DNA from: Thermoleophilaceae bacterium
GTDB lineage: Bacteria; Actinomycetota; Thermoleophilia; Solirubrobacterales; Thermoleophilaceae
DNA length: 64,000 nucleotides
NCBI GenBank assembly: GCA_030447725.1
Contig: JAUJOQ010000001.1
Span: 457,422 to 521,421, forward strand
Reading direction: 5' to 3'
Both the position numbers and the translations under genes were made by a program. Of this stretch, positions 36,775-45,753 are shown piece after piece. Within the stretch, counting starts at the first letter, position 1. The number at the start of each line of letters is the position of its first letter. The notes beneath the pieces are model-generated. The model saw nothing but the letters and a program-made list of their open reading frames with translations. It was not told the DNA's origin and did no database searches.

Positions 36775-39700
36775 TCATTCGCGGGAGGGCGCCCAGTGCC
36801 TGGCATGCTCGGCTCGCACCCCTTCGACGTCGGCGTGGGTGGGCACCTCGCCGTCGGGCCCTTCGGCGATGAGCGCCGCTTGGCGCGCCGGCTCGAAGCA
36901 CCGCACACCGCCGCGCCGCGCTGCATCCTCGATGTGTTTGAGCAACGTCAACAGACGCCTGGCGAACACCGGATAGGGCGCGGCGAAGACGCGGACCTGC
37001 TCGAAGCCCAGCCGCACCAGGTCGTCCAGCTCGACGGCGAGCGCGACGAAGCGGACCGTGCCGTCCTCGTCGGCACGCATCGGCGACGGCTTCCGGCTTG
37101 CGGCGAAGCGGACGAGCAGTGACGACAACGCGTCCATGGCGTTCTCCGCAGTCGTGGGATCGTTGATGCCCGGCGACAAACCCTTCAGCGCGATGTCGGC
37201 GAGCTGGCGAATCGGGAAGGCGGCGTCCTGGACGGGCGTTCGCTGGCTTCCCAGCACGAACGCGTTCTGCACGGCCTCGACGAGGCGTTCGCGGTCGTCG
37301 TCCTCAGCGCACCACACATCGGCAAGCGGCGTCCCGAGGGTCAGGTAGTCGCCGATCCGTACGCGCTGAACCACGAGCCCGTCGCTCTCAGCGCCCGCAG
37401 AGAGCATCTCGATGCCTCGGACCATCGTCAGGTATCCCTCGCTGCGGGCGTGCACCGGTACCCCCGGGCCGGCGGGGCAGCGCCCGAGCACATCCCGCTC
37501 GGCCACCGTGGCGTCTTTCGGCTCCGTGCCCATCTGCCCCGGGTACGGGCGCTCGAGCGCCGCGCGTCCGGTCTTCCCGATGTCCTCGATTATCGACGAG
37601 GGCTGGAGCATCTGGACGATGTGGGCGATGAAAGCCGCAAACATCACGAAAGCGACAAACGCAAGCAGCAGCGCCAACGTGACCGAGAGGTTGGGCACCG
37701 GCCGGCCGTCGGCCGCAGAGCCGAGGCGCACGAGAACCGCCAGGCAGTAGATGAAGGTGCCGAGAAAGCAGGCCAGTGTGACCTGGCTGAGACGATCGGC
37801 GCTGAATGTGCGAAGCACGCGGGGACTGAGCTGTGACGAGGCCAGCGTGAACGCGACCACCGTCACCGAGAACGAGAGCCCCGCCACCGAGACGGTGGCC
37901 GTCGCCACCGTCTGAAGCAAGGACCTTGCCACGTCCTGGCCGGCGAAGTCGAACACCGGAAGAGCGACATCCAGCGCCGCATCGATCGATGGCAGCGCGA
38001 ATCCCGCCACGAGGCCGGCGAGCATCGCGACGCCCGTCAGGAATCCGAAGCTTCGGCGCGCAGCGTCGAGAGCGCCGGTGGCGCGTTCCCGCAGCGACGC
38101 TTTCCCTGCGGCAGCTCTGGTCATGTTCGGCGCCTCCCGGTTTGCCGACGCCAAGCGCCGCCGGTGCCAGAGCGACCATGTTGACATGACGGCGCCGGCC
38201 GGGGAGGCCCCATCCTCACCGTTGACCGACCGTCGAGCGGTCACCGCCTCGACGCCGCGCAGCCGGCGACCGGGCCAGCCGCTGCGCGGCCCGACGAGCA
38301 CGATCAGCGCCGGGACCAGCAGCGTGCGGACGAGGAAGGCGTCGATCAGCAACCCCGCGGCCATCGCGAACCCGAGCTGCTGGAACGGCCGGATCGGCAC
38401 GAGGAACAGCAGCGCGAAGGAGCCGGCCAGCACGATCCCCGCGATCGTGATCGGAGTGGCCGCCCGCGCGCCGGCCACACGGACGGCCTCGCGCAACGGG
38501 CGTCTGCCCGCCTCCTGCCAGATCCGTCCTGTCAGAAACACGTTGTAGTCCGAGCCGAGTGAGAGCAGCAGCACCGCAGCGGCGAAGGGCACGAAGTAGG
38601 CAAGGCCTTCTTGACCGGCGAGACCCTGGAAGACGTACGCCGTCAGCCCGAGGGCAGCCACCAATGCCAGGACGCTCGCCGCCAGGAGGTAGAGCGGCGC
38701 CACCAGCGCACGCAGGAACACGACCATGATCAAGAACACCACCAGCAGCGCCACGGGCGTGACTCGGCCGATGTCTCCGACCGCCTCGTCGATCGTCTCC
38801 GAGACCAGCGCGGTGTCACCTGCGTAGGACGCGGAGGCGCTGGACAGGCCGGCCCCGGGAAGCAGTCGCGGCATCTTCGCGCGCAGCCGGCTGAGAGTGG
38901 CGATGGCCTTCGCTCCCAGCGGGTCGGCGTTGAGGACCACGAAGTACCGCGCCGCGTCGCCGGTCTTCGACAGCACCCCGCCGAAGACCCGGCTGCTGGG
39001 CTGATCCCCCGGCCCGACCACCTCTGCGACCCCCGGTTGCTCTTCGAGCAGCCGTCCGAGCGCGGCAAGGGCGCTTCGCTCGCTGGCGATCCCGCGGCCT
39101 TCGACCACGATCACCGTAGGCGACAGGATGCCCGGCGCGAAGCCGTAACTGGCCTGCACGTAGGCCTCCCTCGGCGGAGAGTCCGGGGGAAGCCCGCGGA
39201 TGAGCGGGTTGCCGAGCTCGACCTGCGCCAGCCCACTCGCCGCCGCGAGCAGCACCGCTCCACAGACGGCGATCGTGGCAACGGGCCGTGCCGCGGCGAG
39301 CTCGACGGCGCGGTGGCGCGCCGGGCGTCCGCTGCGCTCGGTGGGCGTCTCTTCCGCTGCCTCGCCGGCGGGCACCTCGACGCCGGGTCGCCGGGGCCAG
39401 AACAGCCACCGCCCTCCGATCGACAGCAACGCCGGCACGAAGGTGATCGCCACCAGCAGCCCGACCAGCAGCGAGAGAGCCATGCCCGGACCGAAGGCCT
39501 GGAAAAAGCCGAGCTGGGCCACCACGAGCGAAGCCGCGGCCGCGGTGACCGTGATGCCGGCGGTGAAGATGATCGGCAGCAGCTCGGCGGTGCCCGCGAT
39601 GGTCGCGGCATGCGGGTTCTCTCCGTCGGCCAGCCGTCTTCGAATCCGCGACAGGAAGAAAATCGAGTAGTCGGTCACCACGCCGAACAGCAGCACGATG

Positions 39701-40464
39701 ACCACGGGCTCCACCTCGCTGGGCACGGAGAATCCGGCCTCCTTCCCGATGCCTGCGATCGCTCGGATCGAGATCAGGTAGGCGAGGGCGACGGCGGCCA
39801 GGGTGGCCAGCGGCGCTCCAAGAGCGCGGAAGTGCAACCCCACGACGAGGGCGACCAGGAGCAGTGTGGCGATCTCCACCGCGGGCAAGGCCTCCTCGAT
39901 GGCCTCGGCCTGCTCGGCGCGCGCGGCCAGCGCCCCCGTCGCGCCTACGTAGCCGTCCTGCTCGGGCTGGACGCGATCGATCAGGCGCTGGGCGAGGATA
40001 CTGCGGTCACCCTGATCGACGGCCGGTGCGAACAGGAGGTAGGTGAGCGCTGTGGTGGACGCCTCCTTCGAGAAGGGGGGCTGACCGAGTGTGTTGCTGA
40101 CCACGAAAGCCCCGGCCACGCGTTCGAGACCGGCGAGCTGATCCCGGTTGAGCAGCACCGCGCGCCACAGCGCGTCGACCTGCGCGATCGCCGACAGACC
40201 GTCGGGATCTCGCTGGACGACAAGGGTGCGGCTGAGCAGGGGGAAGGCAAACAGCTCGGATGACCGCAGCTCGGCCTGCAGCGCCTCGGCGTCGTGGGGG
40301 ACCAGATCCCCGAGCGCTCCCGCCTGCGCCTCACCGACGGCAGGCAGCTTCACGGTCATCACGACGGCGGCAAGGATCCAGAAGGCGACGACCGCATAGC
40401 GAAGCTTGACGATCAGCCATGCGGCGCTGCCGGCCAACCCGGGCGGTCGACCGCCGTCGGGCAT
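36775..40464 (-). CDS. MMPL/RND-superfamily transporter continuous with a DUF2254-type membrane domain
   Basis: MMPL motifs (FGVVTDYSIFFLSRIRRRL, LSLGSDYNVFLTGRIWQEA) then, with no stop, DUF2254-like segment (AGLSFSVTVVAFTLASSQLSPRVLRTF...IALKGLSPGINDPTTAENAMDAL). Confidence 0.8.
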   Translation of the reverse strand: MPDGGRPPGLAGSAAWLIVKLRYAVVAFWILAAVVMTVKLPAVGEAQAGALGDLVPHDAEALQAELRSSELFAFPLLSRTLVVQRDPDGLSAIAQVDALWRAVLLNRDQLAGLERVAGAFVVSNTLGQPPFSKEASTTALTYLLFAPAVDQGDRSILAQRLIDRVQPEQDGYVGATGALAARAEQAEAIEEALPAVEIATLLLVALVVGLHFRALGAPLATLAAVALAYLISIRAIAGIGKEAGFSVPSEVEPVVIVLLFGVVTDYSIFFLSRIRRRLADGENPHAATIAGTAELLPIIFTAGITVTAAAASLVVAQLGFFQAFGPGMALSLLVGLLVAITFVPALLSIGGRWLFWPRRPGVEVPAGEAAEETPTERSGRPARHRAVELAAARPVATIAVCGAVLLAAASGLAQVELGNPLIRGLPPDSPPREAYVQASYGFAPGILSPTVIVVEGRGIASERSALAALGRLLEEQPGVAEVVGPGDQPSSRVFGGVLSKTGDAARYFVVLNADPLGAKAIATLSRLRAKMPRLLPGAGLSSASASYAGDTALVSETIDEAVGDIGRVTPVALLVVFLIMVVFLRALVAPLYLLAASVLALVAALGLTAYVFQGLAGQEGLAYFVPFAAAVLLLSLGSDYNVFLTGRIWQEAGRRPLREAVRVAGARAATPITIAGIVLAGSFALLFLVPIRPFQQLGFAMAAGLLIDAFLVRTLLVPALIVLVGPRSGWPGRRLRGVEAVTARRSVNGEDGASPAGAVMSTWSLWHRRRLASANREAPNMTRAAAGKASLRERATGALDAARRSFGFLTGVAMLAGLVAGFALPSIDAALDVALPVFDFAGQDVARSLLQTVATATVSVAGLSFSVTVVAFTLASSQLSPRVLRTFSADRLSQVTLACFLGTFIYCLAVLVRLGSAADGRPVPNLSVTLALLLAFVAFVMFAAFIAHIVQMLQPSSIIEDIGKTGRAALERPYPGQMGTEPKDATVAERDVLGRCPAGPGVPVHARSEGYLTMVRGIEMLSAGAESDGLVVQRVRIGDYLTLGTPLADVWCAEDDDRERLVEAVQNAFVLGSQRTPVQDAAFPIRQLADIALKGLSPGINDPTTAENAMDALSSLLVRFAASRKPSPMRADEDGTVRFVALAVELDDLVRLGFEQVRVFAAPYPVFARRLLTLLKHIEDAARRGGVRCFEPARQAALIAEGPDGEVPTHADVEGVRAEHARHWAPSRE

Positions 40465-40465
40465 T

Positions 40466-41074
40466 TCAGGACCCGCGCGGCCGTTCCAGCACGCCCACGC
40501 CCAGGCCGAAGCGCTCCAGCTCGGCGCACGCGAGCTGTCGATAACGGCCCTCCGCCAGGTCCCGCCACGGCTCGGCACTGACCCGTCGCAGCCTGCGGTA
40601 GGAGAGCCTCTCGACCGCCCGGCGGGCCAGGAACTCCTCGAGAGCGTGACCCCGAGCGCTGGCGATGGCCCCCAACAGGGCGCGCCGCTCGCGGACGTAG
40701 CCGAGGCGCAGCGGGAGATAGAAGCCGAACACCGGAAGCGAGGGTATGACAGCGAGCGCCAGGCCGAGCAGCACGCTGAGCGACTCGACGCTGTCACGAC
40801 TGGAGCTGCCGCTGCTCACGGCCGAGCGTCCGGCCTCCTCGATTCGCCTTGCCGGCTCCTCCAGGCGGTCGCCGAGTCCGAGCGGGAGCTCCCCGAGCCC
40901 CGACAGCACCCGGCCGGACTCCTCGACCGCTGTCCCCACGCGCGAGACCGTGGTGCTCAGCTCGGCGAGACCGCGTACCTCCTGGGCTACCTGAAGCGCC
41001 AAGATCAGCCAGACGGCCACCCACAGCGCGAGGGTCACGTCGAGTACCAACAGCCGGCGGCCGGCGGGGATCAC
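40466..41074 (-). CDS. Hypothetical two-TM membrane protein
   Basis: Hydrophobic segments around LALWVAVWLILALQVA and LSVLLGLALAVIPSLPVFGFYLPL; ends 2 bp before the MMPL start on the same strand. Confidence 0.55.
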   Translation of the reverse strand: MIPAGRRLLVLDVTLALWVAVWLILALQVAQEVRGLAELSTTVSRVGTAVEESGRVLSGLGELPLGLGDRLEEPARRIEEAGRSAVSSGSSSRDSVESLSVLLGLALAVIPSLPVFGFYLPLRLGYVRERRALLGAIASARGHALEEFLARRAVERLSYRRLRRVSAEPWRDLAEGRYRQLACAELERFGLGVGVLERPRGS

Positions 41075-41246
41075 TCGGCGCCCCTCTCGTGCTGCCGGCT
41101 CGACTTGCGGTCCATCCTCGTCCTTTCAGTTTGCTCCCTGCGCTGGCTCACCCCGCCGTCGGAGGCGCAAACGACCGTTGTCACCTACCCGACGACGGAC
41201 GCGTGCAGCCTTTTGTGCAGGCGCGGTGACGGGTAGCCCGCAACCC

Positions 41247-41990
41247 ATGGAGCTCGACTTCAGCATCGGCGCCGCCGTCGCGGCGTTCGCGTTGGGACTG
41301 GTCCACGTCTTCGCCGGCAAGTTGCGCTTCCTCTCCGATGTTCCGAGAAGTCGCTGGCTCTCGTGGGCGGGGGGCGTCTCTGTGGCCTACGTCTTCGTGC
41401 ACCTGCTGCCCGAGCTCAGCGAGGGTCAGGAGAGCGTCGCGGCCGAGGCCGAGGGCGTGCTGCCGTTCCTCGAGGAGCACGTATACCTGATCGCTCTGCT
41501 CGGACTGGGCGTCTTCTACGGAGTCGAGCACAGCTCGCGCAGCTCACGAGCCGGCCGCCGGCAGACCGACGGCGAGGACCAGACGGACGACGCTGCCTTC
41601 TGGCTGAGCATCGGCTCCTTCGCCGTCTACAACGCGATCATCGGCTACCTCCTGGTCCATCGCGAGGAGTCCGGCGCCCGCGGGTTGGCGCTTTTCGCCA
41701 TCGCCCTCGGTGTGCACTTCGTGATCAACGACGTCGGTCTGCGCGATCACCACAAGCACGCGTACGCGCGGGTGGGCCGCTGGCTGCTGGCATCGGCCGT
41801 GCTGCTGGGTTGGGCTATCGGGACGTTGACCGAGATCTCTGACGCCGCCCTCGCCATGCTGATTGCCTTCATCGGCGGAGGGATCATCCTCAACGTCATC
41901 AAGGAGGAGCTGCCGGCCGAACGCCAGAGCCATTTCGCTCCCTTCGCGCTCGGCGCGACCGGCTACGCCGCGTTGCTCCAGTTGATCTGA
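41247..41990 (+). CDS. Multi-TM membrane protein, weakly ZIP-like
   Basis: VAYVFVHLLPELSEG, GVEHSSRS, GVHFVINDVGLRDHHKHAY, FIGGGIILNVIKEELPAERQSHF; His/Glu-containing TM segments. Confidence 0.6.
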   Translation: MELDFSIGAAVAAFALGLVHVFAGKLRFLSDVPRSRWLSWAGGVSVAYVFVHLLPELSEGQESVAAEAEGVLPFLEEHVYLIALLGLGVFYGVEHSSRSSRAGRRQTDGEDQTDDAAFWLSIGSFAVYNAIIGYLLVHREESGARGLALFAIALGVHFVINDVGLRDHHKHAYARVGRWLLASAVLLGWAIGTLTEISDAALAMLIAFIGGGIILNVIKEELPAERQSHFAPFALGATGYAALLQLI

Positions 41991-42837
41991 TGAGAATCTC
42001 GCGCCGAGCGCTCGTGGTCCTGGCTGCCGTCTTCCTCATGGGCGGGGCGCTCTCCGCCTGCGAGGACGTGGACGACCCGGGCCTGGATGAGCCGGGCGAG
42101 CCGCGCGGACCCACCGCCGCCGGAGTCGCCTACACCGCGACGGTGAAGAGCAGCGTCGCGCTGCTTCCTCTCGCGAAGAAAGCCGCCGACGTGGTCGACC
42201 GCCCGCCGGGGGTCGAGGTCGAAGTCGAGGCGACCGGCAGCGACGATGCCCTGGCGGCCCTCTGCGCGGGACAGGTGGAGGTGGCGCTCTCGAATCGCCA
42301 GATGTCAGAGGTCGAGCGCGAGGTCTGCGAGGAGAACGGGATCAGGCCCGTCGGGTCGCTGGTGGCCCATCAAGCCGTCGCGGTCCGCAGGCACCAGGGT
42401 CTCGATGTCCGCTGCCTGACCACCCGGCAGCTGCGCCGCCTGTGGCGTGCGGATTCGGACGTGCAGCGTTACTCCGAGCTGGGCGCAGGTCTGCCGGAAC
42501 GACCCGTGCGACTCATCACCCCTCCGCCACCCAGTTCGGCCTTCGAGCTCTTCGCGCGCAAGATCACAGGAAGCGACCGCTGCGCGAGGACGCACGGCGG
42601 GTCGCAGATCGGCTGGACTTCGAAGGGATCGTGAGAGCGACCCCGGGCGCGCTGGCGTTCGCCCCGTTCGACATCGGCCGCGAAGAGCAGCGGCCGCCCG
42701 TGGTCGCCGTCGACGCCGGCGGGGGCTGCGTGAGCCCCAGCGCGCAGACCGTTCGCTCGGGAGCCTATGAGCCGCTGTCCGCGCCCCTGGTCCCCCCCGA
42801 GCCCGCTGCCTTTCCCGAGGCAGAGCCACGATCATGA
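41990..42837 (+). pseudogene. PstS-like periplasmic binding lipoprotein with -1 frameshift near 42580
   Basis: ORF 41990-42634 (mod 3 = 2) continues as ORF 42442-42837 (mod 3 = 1); combined product aligns with the downstream paralogue. Confidence 0.7.
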
Positions 42838-43799
42838 GGCGCTGGCTTGCATCGGTCGCAGGGATCGTGGCGCTCGCGCTCCTGGCCGGCTGCGGGGAGA
42901 GGGAGGACACACCGCCAGGGGTCAGAGGCGATGTAGGTCCGGACAAGGGTCTGCTGGCAAGGCTGACCGGAACTATGCGTATCGACGGTCCACGGGTGTT
43001 GCAGCCGCTGAGCAGTCAGGCCGCGGCCAGGTTCGAGGTCGACACGCCGGTCGAGGTCGAAGTCGAGGAGTCGGACACCGCGACGGCGTTCGACAGGCTC
43101 TGTACGGGGCGGATCGACGTGGCCGGGGCGCGCCGGGGGATGACCGAGGCCGAAGAGACGGTCTGCCGCGAGCGCGGTATCGAGGTCCAGCGCCTGAAGA
43201 TCGCCAACCACGCCGTGGCCGTCGCCACAAGCGAGGCGCTGGGCATCTCCTGCCTCACGACAGATCAACTCCGGCAGCTGTGGCGGCCGGGCTCGACGGT
43301 GACCCGCTACTCGGAGCTGGGCGCCGGCCTCCCACCGGCCGAGGTGCAGCTCTACGGCCCGGAGACGGCCAACGACTCCTTCGCTCTGTTCACGGCCCTG
43401 ATCAACGGTCGGGCGGGAGAGATCCGGCGCGAGTGGAGCTCCGTCGTCAACCGGGGGGCCATGACCGGGCGACTGCGCACGGGCCGCCGGGCGCTCGGGT
43501 TCTACAACCTCGCGCAGTTGACTCCCGTGACCGACATCCGCCTGTTGGCCGTCGACGGCGGGAAGGGATGCATCGAACCGACGGAGGCGACTGTGCAGCG
43601 CGGCAGCTACCCGCTGCAGGAGGACCTCTTCTACTACGTCAGTAAGCAGGGCCTTCGGAACCTGCGCCTGCGCGCGTTCATGGAGTCCGTGGTGAACAGC
43701 TACGACGCGCTGGCCGCAGCAGCGCCGTCGATCGTGCCCGCGTCCGAGGAAGAGATCGAAGAGGCGGAGCGCCGGCTTTCGCAAGCCGAGACGCCGTAG
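42834..43799 (+). CDS. PstS-like substrate-binding lipoprotein
   Basis: Lipobox ALALLAGCGE; RVLQPLSSQAAARFEVDTPVEVEVEESDTATAFDRLCTGRIDVAGARRGMTEAE, FYNLAQLT, FYYVSKQGLRN. Confidence 0.75.
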   Translation: MRRWLASVAGIVALALLAGCGEREDTPPGVRGDVGPDKGLLARLTGTMRIDGPRVLQPLSSQAAARFEVDTPVEVEVEESDTATAFDRLCTGRIDVAGARRGMTEAEETVCRERGIEVQRLKIANHAVAVATSEALGISCLTTDQLRQLWRPGSTVTRYSELGAGLPPAEVQLYGPETANDSFALFTALINGRAGEIRREWSSVVNRGAMTGRLRTGRRALGFYNLAQLTPVTDIRLLAVDGGKGCIEPTEATVQRGSYPLQEDLFYYVSKQGLRNLRLRAFMESVVNSYDALAAAAPSIVPASEEEIEEAERRLSQAETP

Positions 43800-43863
43800 G
43801 ATCCTCGACGAGGAGATCCGCCGGTACGCCCCCCGGCTACGAGAGCAAGGAGAGGCCGCGCTG

Positions 43864-44052
43864 GTGCAACTCGGAGAGCGCTATCTCGTCACCCGCGCAG
43901 AGGTCGAGCCCCAGACCTTCATTCGCGTCGCCGAGGGCGACATCGAGATCGTGGGCCGCTTCGTGGTCGCGATGCATAACGCGCGGCAAGCCAAGGACCG
44001 GATTCTCCGCCGAGCGCTCGAGCGCTTCTCATCGCGGTCGGACTCACGTTGA
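43864..44052 (+). CDS. Small hypothetical protein preceding MarP-like protease
   Basis: VQLGERYLVTRAEVEPQTFIRVAEGDIEIVGRFVVAMHNARQAKDRILRRALERF; the frame stays open upstream without an obvious start. Confidence 0.45.
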   Translation: MQLGERYLVTRAEVEPQTFIRVAEGDIEIVGRFVVAMHNARQAKDRILRRALERFSSRSDSR

Positions 44053-45194
44053 CCGTCGTGGACTGGGTCATCGTCGGCTTGACGCTGCTGATGGCGGTGG
44101 CGGGCTACTCGCTGGGCCTGATAATCGGCGCCCTCTCGCTCGCCGGATTCCTCGGCGGCGCCCTGGTCGGGTCGCGGCTTGCTCCACAGCTACTCGAAGA
44201 AGGCTCGCGCTCTCCCTACGCCCCGCTGGTGGCGCTGGGGGCTGCGGTCCTGGGGGGTGCCATCCTGGCCTCGGCGCTCGAGCTGGTCGGCTTCCACCTC
44301 CGTCGGCGTCTGGGGGAGCGCCTGGGGGTGCTCGATGGCCTGGGCGGCGGCGTCCTCTTGGCATGTCTGGCGCTTGCCCTTGCCTGGATCGCTGGTGCGG
44401 TGGTCCTGCAGACGCCGGGCATTCGCGAGCTGCGGGAGCCGATACAGCGCTCGGCGATCCTCCGGGAGCTGAACGAGACCCTGCCGCCGTCGGGACCGAT
44501 CCTGCAGGCGCTGGCACGCTTCGATCCGCTCCCGGAGATCCGCGGCCCGAGGCCTGACGTGAGGCCGCCGAAGGCCGCAATCGCACGCGACCCCCAGGTA
44601 CAGGCAGCCGGACGTAGCGTGGTCAAGCTGCTCGGAACCTCTTGTGGCCTCGGGGTGCAAGGGAGCGGCTGGGTCGCAGGTGACGGACTGGTGGTCACCA
44701 ACGCCCACGTCGTGGCCGGCCAGGACGACACGACCGTCCAGCTGGGAGGTGGGGGCCGTCGCTACGAGACCCAGCCGGTCCGGTTCGATCCGAAGACCGA
44801 CGTGGCCGTCCTGAGGGCCCAGGGGCTCGGCGATGTGCCGGCTCTGCCGCTGACCGATGCGCCTCCGGGCACCTCCGCCGCGATCCTCGGCTTCCCCGAG
44901 AACGGCGGCTTCGACGTGGAGCCCGGCAGACTCGGTGAGACCACCACGATCAAATCGCAGAACATCTACGGCGAGGGCCCGGTGCGGCGCCCGGTCACCC
45001 TCCTGCGCGGCGACGTGCGCTCGGGCAACTCGGGCGGCCCCGTGGTCGACGGGGCCGGGCGCGTGGTCACGACGGTCTTCGCTGCCACCGCGGCCCCGGG
45101 CAGTGACAGCGGGTACGGCGTCCCGAACTCGATCGTCCGGAAGGCGCTCGCCCGGGCGGACGAGCCCGTCGACACCGGACCGTGCGCCGGCTGA
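44049..45194 (+). CDS. MarP-family membrane-anchored S1C serine protease (CvpA + trypsin-like)
   Basis: N-terminal CvpA-like TM block; SGWVAGDGLVVTNAHVVAG, DPKTDVAVLRA, VRSGNSGGPVVDGAGRVV (H, D, S triad). Confidence 0.88.
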   Translation: MTVVDWVIVGLTLLMAVAGYSLGLIIGALSLAGFLGGALVGSRLAPQLLEEGSRSPYAPLVALGAAVLGGAILASALELVGFHLRRRLGERLGVLDGLGGGVLLACLALALAWIAGAVVLQTPGIRELREPIQRSAILRELNETLPPSGPILQALARFDPLPEIRGPRPDVRPPKAAIARDPQVQAAGRSVVKLLGTSCGLGVQGSGWVAGDGLVVTNAHVVAGQDDTTVQLGGGGRRYETQPVRFDPKTDVAVLRAQGLGDVPALPLTDAPPGTSAAILGFPENGGFDVEPGRLGETTTIKSQNIYGEGPVRRPVTLLRGDVRSGNSGGPVVDGAGRVVTTVFAATAAPGSDSGYGVPNSIVRKALARADEPVDTGPCAG

Positions 45195-45298
45195 GCAAGG
45201 GACCGGCGCCCGGCCGCCTAGGACCGATGAACGGTTCGACCGCCTCCAACCGACAGCTCGGGCGCGGGGTGAAGAGAGCTGACGGAGAGCGGGAGCTG

Positions 45299-45722
45299 TC
45301 AGTCCGGCGGTGCCAGATCGATCGAGCGCGCCGCAATCACGGGCGCCGTGATCAGCTCGCCGAAGAGCGCCTCGTCGAGGTTTCCCCGCTGTGGCAGCTG
45401 ATCGGGGTCGAGTCGCCTCACCGCGCCTCGAACGCGGACGGTGTCGCCGTCCTGCACCGAGTCGGACTTCAACGCACCCGCCAGCACAAGCAGGCCACCG
45501 TCGAGTACCAGAGCCTCACCGCGGATCACGTCCGTCACCCGCTCCTCGATCGACACCAGGTCTCCGAGGAAGGCCCGCGGCCGAGACAGGATCCGAGCGG
45601 CGTTGGTCGGGCCGGCGTGAGCAGACGGGCGTCACGACGATCTCGTCGACCACCAGCACGGGCTCGCCCGCGAAGCGCTCCAGGTGATCCGCCAGGCTGA
45701 CCCAGCCGCGCCTCGAGCCCAT
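45299..45722 (-). pseudogene. Hypothetical protein gene with apparent frameshift near 45612-45632
   Basis: Frame of 45516-45968 (MGSRRGWVSLADHLERFAGEPVLVVDEIVV) must change to frame of 45299-45556 (...AHAGPTNAARILSRPRAFLGDLVSIEERVTDVIRGEALVLDGGLLVLAG) to stay protein-like. Confidence 0.45.
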
Positions 45723-45753
45723 CCGGGGGCGTGCGTGCAAGAGTTGCCCGGCG

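Noticed and set aside
38611-40263. 550-aa plus-strand ORF antisense to MMPL
   Set aside because: H/R/G/Q-rich translation with no motif; opposite a convincing transporter.
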